Below, piece after piece: positions 13,176 to 23,040 of a DNA stretch of 64,000 nucleotides (positions are counted from its first letter, which is position 1; every line of letters begins with the position of its first letter). The position numbers and the translations under genes are program-made. Origin of the DNA: Punica granatum (Eukaryota; Streptophyta; Magnoliopsida; Myrtales; Lythraceae); assembly GCF_007655135.1 (NCBI RefSeq), contig NW_022204037.1:62001-126000 (forward strand). Direction: 5' to 3'. The notes under the pieces were generated by a model. The model was given only the letters and a program-made list of their open reading frames with translations, made no database searches and was not told the DNA's origin.

Positions 13176-13373
13176 TGACCGCGGATCCGGCGGGATATAA
13201 AATGGACGCCTAAATCGCTGAGTCGGCGAGATATAAAATGGATGCCAAGACCGTTGAATCGACGGGATATAAAATGGACGCCTAGACCACTGATCTGGTG
13301 GGATATAAAATGGACACCTAGACCGCTGATTCAGCGGGATATAAGATGGACGCTAGGTTGGAGGTTTGATAAT
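13176..13373 (+). repeat. 36-bp tandem repeat, five units
   Basis: The motif GATATAAAATGGACGCC recurs at 13194, 13230, 13266, 13302 and 13338, an exact 36-bp spacing. Between motifs lies a variable CCGCTGAWTCGGCGG-like half that can form a short stem (CCGCTGA/TCAGCGG). Because 36 is divisible by 3, an ORF of 12-residue repeats appears (13242-13427), which I regard as a by-product. Confidence 0.9.
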
Positions 13374-14277
13374 GGGTGGCCCCCGGTTATGAGAAGTGGT
13401 GAGGTGAGTAATGGAGATTTAAGCTGAAGTGCAGATTCACTGTACCAGTTATAACGCTATTGCGAAGAAATGTGCCCTATGACTATATTGATTGGTTGTG
13501 CTGTATATTGATTGTCTGGTCTAATTGTTGGAGATGTGATAATTGTTGAAATTGTCTGAGATTGTTTTGTAAAAATCGTGTTGTTGCTGAAATTTGATTT
13601 GTTAAGTGATTGCGTAATGACTTTTTATGAAATGCTAAATGAATGGATATTTGATGTTTATGTGCTATTGGATATTAGAGCAATGGTTGGAAGAGTTGTA
13701 TGTATTTGTTAGTAAGACTTAAATTTAGTTACTATATTGGATAAAAATTATTATATATATATATATATACACCGTATAAGTGTACAAGTGAGCGGATAGT
13801 TGGATTGTATGTGATTGTATTGTTTATTTGAATGATTGGGTTGTTAGCGGTTAAATATTTATTTAATAATAATTCATTTTGCTTTGGAATATAGTACTCA
13901 CTGAAATGCAGCTTATACTCTGCATATATTTTTCAGATGAGCTAGAAGCTAGATTAGCAGCACATGAGAACTCTTTTGATATCGGGGATCAGCTCGGAGT
14001 ACTAGGTAGGGACCTTAGTTATTTGATAAGTATTCTTTCTGTATATACGTATTGAATGTGTTATGACCTGAAATTTTTGCTTAGTTTTATTTAGTAATGT
14101 GGTTGAGAAAAGAAAATTACTTTCTTTTGAGATGTATATTCATATTAGAGTCTACTAGATTGGTTTTATATTTTTGAGTCTATGGAAAGCCGGATTTATG
14201 TGAATAGTTATGTGATAATGATTAATGAATATCGATGAAATATATGGGAAATTTAGCTGAAATTTCGAGTCGTGACA

Positions 14278-15488
14278 ATTTAATTGGCATCTATATATGC
14301 ATATATATGCAACCGGCACATATATAATCTATATATGCAAACAACAAATATAATCTATAAACTGCACACACACACACATATACATATATTCAAACCACAT
14401 ATATATAGATTATATATAAAATCTTGCAAACGGCATATATATGCACATATATAAGCAAACGGTATATACACAATATATGCATATAATTTCGACTATATTT
14501 CATTATATATAATTTATATATTGTATTATATTAAATTATATCTTGAAATTCATGACAGTGTATAAGCCTCATTCACAAAGTAATCATAAAAGAATATAAA
14601 AATTTCTTAAATAGTAGCAAATTAATCATAATTTTCTGAAAACCAATTAATTAGATTTCATGTATACACTTGCATAACTAATAATAAAAGAATATAAAAA
14701 ATTTCCCGAATAGCATTTAATGCAATAGTTTACTGCATATTTTGTTATCTCGTATATATTTTGTTAGGTTATATGCAAATAATATATATATATTTTATTG
14801 CATAGATAATGATAAAAAAATTTCTTAATACATAAATAATGACGTGACAAAATAAGAGAGTTTTGCTTCTTAATTTTTGATGATACGACGGTATAAGAAT
14901 TGAGTTAATATTTTGTTTATATATATATATATATATATAGATAGATAGATGAGAGGAGAGTTGTCTCCCTTGTTTGCAAGGAATTAAGGGGAGAGGGGAG
15001 GGGAGAGAAGAGGAGTGAGAATAAGATAATATTAGTATAGAAATTTAAAATAATATATACGTGAGAGAGTCGGGTAAAAGAGAGTTGAAAATAATATATT
15101 TGTTCTTCCGAGTTCCCAAATAGCCAATTGGAAAATAAAGCGAAATGGAAATAGGGTCCCCTCCAAATCCTTCCCTCTCCCTCTTCGCTTTCTCTTCTTC
15201 CCTCTCCATCATGCAACTCTCCTAACCTCACCCTTTCCCCATAGCCTCTCCCCCCCTCACCCTCGAAATGCTTCCTCGCAAACACACTGGGGATGCCACG
15301 GGTGATAGAATTTAGTGAAGATTAAAATTTCTCTCAGCATACGATTGTGTACAAATTCTTGAAATAAGCTGCATATATTTTTTTTGGTGCACGACAAACA
15401 TATATACATGCATATATATATATATATAGATAGATATCTGCATATATTTCGATGTGAACCCTAGTATCCGGAAACTTAATTAGATCCC
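14278..15488. other. Intergenic DNA with microsatellites
   Basis: TA-rich and CA-rich stretches (14290-14560), a (TA)n/(GATA)n run (14918-14951), a GA-rich patch (14952-15020) and a CT-rich patch (15160-15260). The last two could be ends of a decayed MITE, but I see no TSD. No supported gene. Confidence 0.55.
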
Positions 15489-15990
15489 TATTGAATTTCC
15501 ATTGGGCTTATACGGACTTGGGTCCAGATCCACTTATAAGTTCAAGTTGATAAGTGGTGGTACCCAAATTTCATATCAACCAATGGATTTTGATACATCT
15601 TTTTTATGTGGGATTAATATCATCAACACCCGCCCTCATGTGTAACGTGTGGTCTATTTTTGTCTACACGTTGTCACGTGCCCTTAAACACCTGCCCTCA
15701 ACAATTGACCTCGAGCCGGACTCTTCTTCCGTGCTCGGGCGAGGGGGGACTAATACGAGGCGTACTTTGGCTGCACTCGATATACGGGACCTGACGTGGC
15801 GTGGGTGTGCACACGTGCGTAGGCACGCATACGCGTAACCTAGGCCCTGATATCATATTGAATTCTACTAGGTTTATACGGGCTTGGACTCAACTTTCAA
15901 CTTAAAAATTGATAAGTGGTGGTACCCAAATCTCATATAAACCAATGGATTTTGATACATCTTTTCTATGTGGGATTAATACCATCAACA
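15489..15990 (-). mobile_element. Complete TRIM element, minus strand
   Basis: A 502-bp element with direct repeats of about 140 bp (15489-15628 and 15856-15990). On the minus strand the LTR starts TGTTGATG(G/A)TATTAATCCC. A primer site resembling TGGTATCAGAGCC (initiator tRNA-Met type) adjoins the right LTR (15843-15855, minus strand). The flanks ATCCC / ATTCC fit a 5-bp TSD with one mismatch. The internal 230 bp is non-coding. It is the same family as the copy nested in the P450 intron and the copy at 51791. Confidence 0.8.
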
Positions 15991-15992
15991 AT

Positions 15993-16140
15993 TCCGACTA
16001 ATCTAGTTGAGTTAGGTCACCCACTGAGAGGTAAAACTCTCCCAGCATGGATTTTTTGCATTTACAAGAACTCGAACTCAAGATTTTGCTTAAGCGGAAC
16101 ATATGTTGAACTGCTTGAATTAATTCACATTAGTTATATC
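15993..16140 (-). mobile_element. SINE-like tRNA-derived sequence
   Basis: On the minus strand it reads GTGAATTAATTCAAGCAGTT, then about 35 bp further TCTTGAGTTCGAGTTCTTG. These resemble the A and B boxes of RNA polymerase III (B consensus GGTTCGANTCC). A second diverged copy lies at 53040-53185. It abuts the TRIM directly. It is non-coding. Confidence 0.5.
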
Positions 16141-16532
16141 TACATATATTTCGAGTTGATAAGTCTGTCTTGGTAAAATTGCTTATTCTATTGATTATCC
16201 TTTTTGGCGAAACTAAGCGTAGTCTCAACTTAATAACTGAGATTAATCATGCTCGGGAATATTGACATTATCCGTTGGTTGCCCTTCCAAAACAAGTAAA
16301 TAGTTCATTAGTAGACTTCATATGGATATTATATATGTACGCACGTATACATTTATAATCCTCATGCACGTAGCCTCATGCATGTGCAACCTAATGTATA
16401 GACCTATCTCAGCTCTCACGCAAGCTTCTCTCTCACAATTTTGTTTGTTTATTTATTTTTTTATATCTATTGCATTGTCCAAAACAAAAAAGTGTTCCAC
16501 ATGGTCAGTCTCCTCGCAGCTTTCCTCTGAGG

Positions 16533-16542
16533 CAATATAAAA
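16533..16542 (+). promoter_or_regulatory. TATA box of the P450 pseudogene
   Basis: AATATAAAAA lies about 120 bp upstream of the P450 ATG, followed by a CT-rich leader (16555-16610). This is an ordinary plant core-promoter arrangement that survived the decay of the gene. Confidence 0.55.
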
Positions 16543-16662
16543 ACCCCAGCTTGCCTTCTCTTCTCGTTCACCTCACTCATATTATTTTCTCTCAAGCTAG
16601 TTCACTACTCCCTTGGTCATAGAGAAAATAGGCACACACACATACCACCTGCTCTCTTTGAG

Positions 16663-17344
16663 ATGGACTCGACCATGAGCAGGTCTGTCGATATGACTTG
16701 GTTGGTTTTTGTGCTCCTGGCTGTTTTGGAGATGAATAGCATGTTCAACAGTTTCTTCGTTCTATTCTACATTTTCTTGATGACTTTGTCCATTGGGCTT
16801 GTGACTTGGGCTGTTACTGCCAGAGGTTCGGCTTGGAAAAATGTCCGAAACCACTTTGGGAAGGTCCCCATTCCCGGGCCACGGGGCCTGCCCTTCCTCG
16901 GGAGCCTCTTCAGCATGAGCCATGGGCTGGCTCACAGAACTCTGGCTCGCATGGCCAGTTCCAGAGCCACCACCCAGCTCATGGCCTTCAGCTTGGGCTC
17001 CATCCCAGTTGTTGTGGCCTCAGAGCCCCAGATGGCTCGGGAAATCTTGACCTCTCCGAACTTTGCTGACCCTCCACTCAAGAAGTCTGCTAAGAGCCTA
17101 CTGTTTGGGTGAGCCATCGGGTTTGCTCCCAATGGGACCTATTGGCGACTCTTGAGGAGGATCTCGTCTGCTCATCTTTTTGCACTGAAACGCATTGCAG
17201 CCCATGAACCAGGTTGCCGGCTGGACTATGCATTCCTGCTGGATGCCATTGCGAAAGAGCAATCCATTCATTCGGTTGTGGTCCTCAGAAAGCATCTCCA
17301 AGCTGCCGCACTAACAACATAATGGGAACTATATTTGGCAAAAG
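16663..17344 (+). pseudogene. P450 fragment 1: N-terminal anchor to helix C region
   Basis: Starts at ATG 16663 with a hydrophobic anchor (about residues 25-55, containing FFVLFYIFLMTLSIGLVTWA). The proline-rich hinge PIPGPRGLPFLGSLFSM follows, then CYP78-like sequence (MAREILTSPNFADPPLKKSA). A TGA at 17110 ends the frame in a segment that otherwise continues [19 protein letters not shown] +1 shift near 17318 precedes a [17 protein letters not shown] segment. The exon ends at a GT donor (17345). Confidence 0.85.
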
Positions 17345-17699
17345 GTACTTCTAATAATGTTTACATACTTAAAAGAACAATTCCTTTCTCGGTGATATAA
17401 AAAGCAAAAGTTCGTTTTACACATAAAATGAGATATCATATCATATATAATCAAGGGAATATTATAGTAGCACTCAGCTATAGAGATTCAAAGTTTCAAG
17501 ATTATCTATATAACTGACTTACAAACTGTTGAGGATATTAATCCCACATAGAAAAGATGTATCAAAATCCATTGGTTTATATGAGACTTGGGTACCATCA
17601 CTTATCAGCTTGAGTTTTCAAGTGAATATGGGCCTAGGTCCGTATAAACCCAATGAAAATTTAATATGGCATCAGAGCCTAGATTACGCATATGCGTGC

Positions 17700-20600
17700 T
17701 GTGCGCACCCGAATTTCGTCTGGTCGGGGCATGCATGCGCGCGCCTAAATGCAACGCGGCTTAGGAGTGTCCACCTTCCCGGGGACGCGCGACGGACCCA
17801 CGTGAGAAAGAGTCGCCACTTGCTATTTTACGACCCGAAGGTCGAGGGCCGGCAAGTTACCTAGGTCTAGGGTACGAGGTACACCTACAATGCTAAGGCA
17901 TATGGTCTGCGAAACTCGAGGTTCCGAATTCGGGGGTTCTGTTACATGCGAGCCTATATCTCGCATGCCCTATTGGTACTCTAGCTTGTCTACGTTTACC
18001 ATTTTTTATTTAATTATCGCTTAATTAAGTTCCGCTCATCTTACTCGTTTTGACACCGTAAATTCGAAGAAACACTCCGACCATCCGCTCTCCGACCGGG
18101 ATTCTTACATGAATAAACGTACAGCATAAATCCTTACATTGTCCTCTCAAATAAATAAAATACAAATTACAACAACTGAATCCCGGCCAGTTCGCGTTCG
18201 GTCATTATTCCACTCGTGCTCACCGTGTGGTTTGAAAAGACTGAAATTAAAATTAAGGTGCGCACTTGGTGTTTAGGGGATTAGATCCCGTAATCTACGA
18301 TTGAGGCGTTGGACCCCATGTGAATCGTATCCTAAAGGGTCGGGCTCGACCCGCATAACAAATACGTGTAAAAATGTAACAAGTAAGCGCAAATAAACAA
18401 ACAATGAGATTTTGTTATTGCCGAATTTACGTGAGTTAATCAATTAGTATACGGGATATCTTGGCATACAAATCCTACCCTAAAACAAATAAAAGGGATG
18501 ATGGATAGGGTATGTAGTTTTCGGCATTATTTAAAACGGACCTGATAGACATGACATCTGTGGTCGAGTCTCGAATGTGTGGGTTATTTTTAGATTATTC
18601 TGTATCGTGGCAATATGGCTTTTACAGATTAAGAGTGTTTTCACCTAAAACCCAAAACCTAACCCTCTACTTGACTATTTGCCCATGCTGATTATGCCGA
18701 GTTTGTGATTAATCCGTTTTTCCATGTTTTAACCCGTTCTAAACACAAACCTACACTAGAGTGACGGCAGGACAAGAACCGGTAATCATGCCCTTGAATC
18801 GGTAAATATGTGTGTGCATGAAAATCAAGATTACGTTGTACGTATCTCGGTGCTTTTGAAATTGTGAATTTTGAAAAGGGCATGACTAACAGTTCTTGAA
18901 CTGTCGATGCGATTACAGATTATTAATCAGTTCATACAATTTATTTAAAAGAGTCCAGTGATTTAATTTAGCCAAATTTAACTTCTCGATTACCCTGTAT
19001 GTAGAATTTTAGGTTAACTAGAAATTTGCCGAATGCTTTAGTCTACGGATTTCGAGTCGTCGAGATAGCCATTAGTTGACCGTCCGATAAACTCTAATTT
19101 CTGACATGGTCACGTTGTATACATATAATTACAAAAATAAAATATTTAAATGGGGCACATACATTGTCGGTGGGTGATCCAAGTAGGAAGGGGTCGGATA
19201 TTTTTAGAAAATGTCCAAAGGACTGAATTGAACGATTTTAAAAGAGCAGGGACTGATTTGAAAATTCGGATGAAGTTTTGGGGACCGATTTGAAAATTCT
19301 GGAAAAGTTGGGGACTATGTAAAATTACTGAAACTGTCCCAGGACTTGTTTGAAATGAATTTGAAAATCTAGACTAATCTGGAAACGAAAAAAATGGCCC
19401 CAGGACTAAACTGAAACAACTTGAAAAGTTATTTGGGATGCTTGAAAATTTCTGGGAATTTCAGGATCGATTGGAAAATAGTAAAATGACTGGGACTTGA
19501 TTGAAAAGAAATTTTAAAATTCGGGGCAGATCTGAAAAAAAGGTGAAAAAGGCCCCGGGACTAAACTGAAACAACTTGGAAAGTTATTTGGGATGCTTGA
19601 AAAATTTTGAAAAATTCAAGGACTAATTGGAAAATAGTAAAATGATCGGGACTTGATTGAAAATAATTTTTAGAGTTCGGGGAAGATCTGAAAAAATGAA
19701 ATGCATCCTTTGGACTGAAATGTGACAAAACAGAAAGTTCGTAAAGTCGAGTTCGGGACAAATCCGATCACCCACGCGACCCAAGAACACTCATTTCACA
19801 TTATATCCATCAAGTAAGCAATAATATTCAGGAAAGGAGCCCTAATCATGCCACTAAGTCGAGAATTTACCTAGTTCGGGGAGTTGAGGGGCGGTTCTGT
19901 AAATAAAAAAAATAAAATAAAAAAAATAATGAAAGAAATCGCTAGACGAATGCGGACTGGGCTGAACTGGGCTGGATTGGGCCGCTGGGATCCGGGCCAG
20001 TTGTTGGGCCAAACTGGGCCAGTGTTGGACGGACCGGGCCGAGGCTAGTGGGCCGGTGGACGTGTTGCTGCTGGGCCAAGCTGGATGACTGGACTGGGCC
20101 GCTGCCGGACTGGGAGTGAGTTGGGCCGCGGAGATCTGGGCTGTTGGGCCGTGGGGATCTGGACCGGGCCGCGCTGGGCTTCTGGGCCGGGCCTGTCTGT
20201 TCAATGGAGATCCGGATCCGATTAGAAGAAGAAGAAAAAAAAAAAAATAAAATAAAAAAAAAGGTGGAGACAAGCAGAGGGTGGCCGATGTAGTGGGCGA
20301 ACTCGAGCTGCGGGTTCGGCGAGGGAGCTGGGAACTTTTCAGCCGTGGGCGAGCTGCGGGTCTCGGCGAAAAATCGAGCTGGGAGTTCCTCGTGGGCGAG
20401 CTGTGGGTCTCGGCGAGAAGTCGAGCTGGGAGTCTTCGGGGTGAGGTCGAGCTCCGAGTCTCGGATGTGAGGTCGAGTCGCGGTTTTTTTCGTTTCCGTG
20501 GACGAGCTCCGAGAAATCCCGGTCGTTTCGAGCCGAGAGGATCCACAAAATCGAGCCGTCGGCCGTGCATGAGGACCGGAACGAGCTGAGGTTTTTTTCT

Positions 20601-21339
20601 TTTCGAGAATGAGCGAGCTCCGGGATTTTTTCGAAAAATTCAGCCAGAGCCCCAGAAAGAGAGAGCTGCCGTTTTTTTTTTTTTTGCTGCCTCCCCCATC
20701 TTTGCTAGGGTTTCGCCAAGAAGAAAAAGGAAATCGAAATCGGCGAGATTTTTGCCGAAGATTGGAAGATTTGATCCTGAGAAGAAGGAAAGAAAAGAAA
20801 CAAAAGGAAAGAAGAAGAACAGGAAACAGGAGAAGCTAGGGGAAGGAGTGGAAGGGAAAGTCAAACTTTGACTTTGACTTTGACTTTTTTTTTTTAAAAG
20901 GGGCAGCAGTCGGTCAGACAAGGTCTGACCGACCCTGACCCGTCTGTCATGTCGGTCAGACCAGCTCTGACCGACCTGACCTTTTTTCTTTTTTTCGAAA
21001 ATTCAAATTTAACGCGCGTCGAAATTAAAATTCTCGTCTTTGCAATTGGATGTCCAAAAAATGATCCAGGACCGGCATTATGTTCAGAAAAATTTACGGA
21101 TCAATGTTATGCAATAAAATATTTTCTGACCTTGAGTTTCCTTCTCGGATTTGAAAATTGACGTCGACGCGCGTGAAATTCAAAGACACCCCGTAAATAT
21201 ATTTTTATAAAATTGATGTCACTTTTTTTCAAAGGCCATGAATGCTCGAGCAATTCGCTAGAAATACTTCCTTCATGCGAGGTGACAAAGTGATGATTTT
21301 GTCGCTTTGGAGTCGGTGGACCGAAATGGGGTGCTGACA
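17700..21339 (-). repeat. 3' LTR of element B (3640 bp)
   Basis: Same termini as the 5' LTR. It has an extra segment at about 20865-21025 with repeated TTTGAC and paired GTCGGTCAGAC...GTCTGACCGAC palindromes, absent from the 5' LTR. Element A has a related CAGTTGACTTCTGACC motif at 1977-1993, so the segment is ancestral and was lost from the 5' LTR. Confidence 0.88.
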
Positions 21340-21352
21340 GCTTGCCCCTCTT
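21340..21352 (-). other. Polypurine tract of element B
   Basis: AGAGGGGCAAGC on the minus strand adjoins TGTCAGCACC of the 3' LTR, the expected place for plus-strand priming. Confidence 0.65.
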
Positions 21353-21499
21353 TGGTTGCGTGCTCGGATGGAGGATGCAGCCAAAGACCATGAGAAGCAC
21401 CCCGTCTGACTTCGGCGACCGTTCCGACGTCTTTCCCCATAACCACTTGTTCTCTCAGTTTTTGGGTTCATGGGAGGGAGTTAGATAGACGTATGTACC

Positions 21500-22040
21500 T
21501 GAAAGCAGTGAAAATGTGACTTATGGATCTGAAAGCAATAAAGACGGGCTTATGGCCCTGAAAGCAGTAAAGATGGGTTTACGGGTCCAAAGAAAGTAAA
21601 AAGGTGGGTGTCCAAACCCAAAGCAATAAATGGTGGGTGTCAAAACCCAAAGCAGTAAATATGGGTGTTCAAACCCAACGCAGTAAATGGTGGGTGTCCA
21701 AAACCAAAGCAGTAAAAGGTGGGTGTCCAAACCCAAAGCAGTAAATGGTGGACGCGGAGTCCGAAAAGCTGTAAAGATGGACGCGGAGTCCTGGACGCGA
21801 AGTCCGAAAAGCAGTAAAGATGGACGCGGAGTCCAAAAAGCAATAAAGATGGACGCGGAGTCCGAAAAGCAGTAAAGATGGACGCGGAGTCTTGGACACG
21901 AAGTCCGAAAAGCAGTAACGATGGACGCGGAGTCCGAAAAGCAGTAAAGATGGAAACAGAGTCCGAAAAGCAGTAAAGATGGACGCGGAGTTCGAAAAGC
22001 AGTAAAGATGGACGCGGAGTCCGAAAAGCAACAAAGAAGT
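21500..22040. repeat. Minisatellite array 1 in element B (about 29-bp units)
   Basis: About 18 units of a hairpin-like head plus a constant linker AAAGCAGTAAAGAT. Heads are GGACGCGGAGTCC (later units), GGGTGTCCAAACCC (middle) or GGGCTTATGGCCC (first units). All can pair at their ends although the sequences differ. It lies just inside the 3' LTR, where related elements keep hypervariable 3' UTR repeats. Confidence 0.85.
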
Positions 22041-22493
22041 AAATGCAAATTTGGTAGGAAGGGGATAGCGAATATGGAGGCAGGAGTCCATGTTAGACGA
22101 TAGCACTTGACGTTGAACTGGAGTCATGTGTGGGTGACGTGGGATGCCAACTGTTACGTGGTGAGAAAGTCGCAGGGGAATGACATCAAGTGACCTCAGA
22201 GAACCCTCTACTCGATTTGAGATTGTGACCAGCCGCGTGAGGCAATCGTGAGTCCGTTAAGGAGGAGATGCCCCTTGGGGTTCCATGCGCATCTGCACGT
22301 AGGAGAGAACAATAGCTAACGGTGGATGTCAGTCGCGTGAGACCACTGAAATTGCAATTTGTCCTTGGCGAGAATGGTCCGATCGCTGTGTTCACCGAGG
22401 ATGCCCCAGTAGCTTGTGAATGTTATCGTCGAGAGGTGGTGCTGTAGAGAAGAGCATAACTCTTCGTTAGTCATGTGGACAGTGGTGCGCGAA

Positions 22494-23000
22494 AGTAAGA
22501 TACGGGTTTATGTGCCCGTGCGATGCGCGAAAAGTAAAGACACGGGTTTATGGGCCCGTGGGGTACAGGGAAAGTAAAGACACGGGTTTATGGGCCCGTG
22601 CGGTACAGGGAAAGTAAAGACACGGGTTTATGGGCCCATGCGGTGCGAGAAAGTAATACACGGGTTTATGGGCCCGTGCAGTGCACGAAAAGTAAAGACA
22701 CGGGTTTATGGGCCCGTGCGGTGCGAGAAAGTAAGACACGGGTTTATGGGCCCGTGCGGTGCAGAGAAAGTAAAGACACGGGTTTATGGGCCCGTGCGGT
22801 GCAGGGAGAGTAAAGACACGGGTTTATGGGCCCTTGCGGTGCAGGAAAAGTAAGACACGGGTTTATGGGCCCGTGCGGTGCACGAAAAGTAAAGACACGG
22901 GTTTATGGGTCCGTGCGGTGCGAGAAAGTAAGACACGGGTTTATGGGCCCGTGCGGTGCAGGGAAAGTAAAGACACGGGTTTATGGGCCCATGCCGTGCG
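22494..23000. repeat. Minisatellite array 2 in element B (40-bp units)
   Basis: About 13 units of 37-40 bp: head CACGGGTTTATGGGCCCGTG, a GCGGTGCRG segment, and linker GAAAGTAAAGA. CACGGG and CCCGTG form a six-base stem in most units; a few carry a mismatch (CCCATG, CCCTTG). ORFs on both strands are by-products of the repeat. Confidence 0.9.
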
Positions 23001-23040
23001 AGGTGGTGGTAGCGAAGTGCATGGAATGTAGGAGCAAAGA

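Larger units (their letters stand above)
11217..14277 (+). mobile_element. Solo LTR (3.06 kb), probably Ty3/gypsy
   Basis: Begins TGTAAGACCCAGG and ends GAGTCGTGACA, with a perfect 5-bp TSD ATTTA on both sides (11212-11216, 14278-14282). Removing it restores a sequence (TATGATTTA then ATTGGCATCTATATA) that matches the duplicated segment near 10563-10590, an independent empty-site check. No primer site or coding region lies within or beside it, so it is a solo LTR left by LTR-LTR recombination. TGTAAGACC...GTGACA ends are common in plant gypsy chromoviruses, but the superfamily is an inference. It contains a TA microsatellite (11282-11319) and a 36-bp tandem repeat. Confidence 0.85.

Noticed and set aside
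14952..15300. Possible MITE with GTTTGC(A/G)AGG ends
   Set aside because: Similarity of ends is weak and confounded by GA/CT-rich runs; no TSD found.
21500..23000. CRISPR-like array
   Set aside because: Units have no unique spacers, the setting is a plant retrotransposon, and there are no cas genes. It is a minisatellite.
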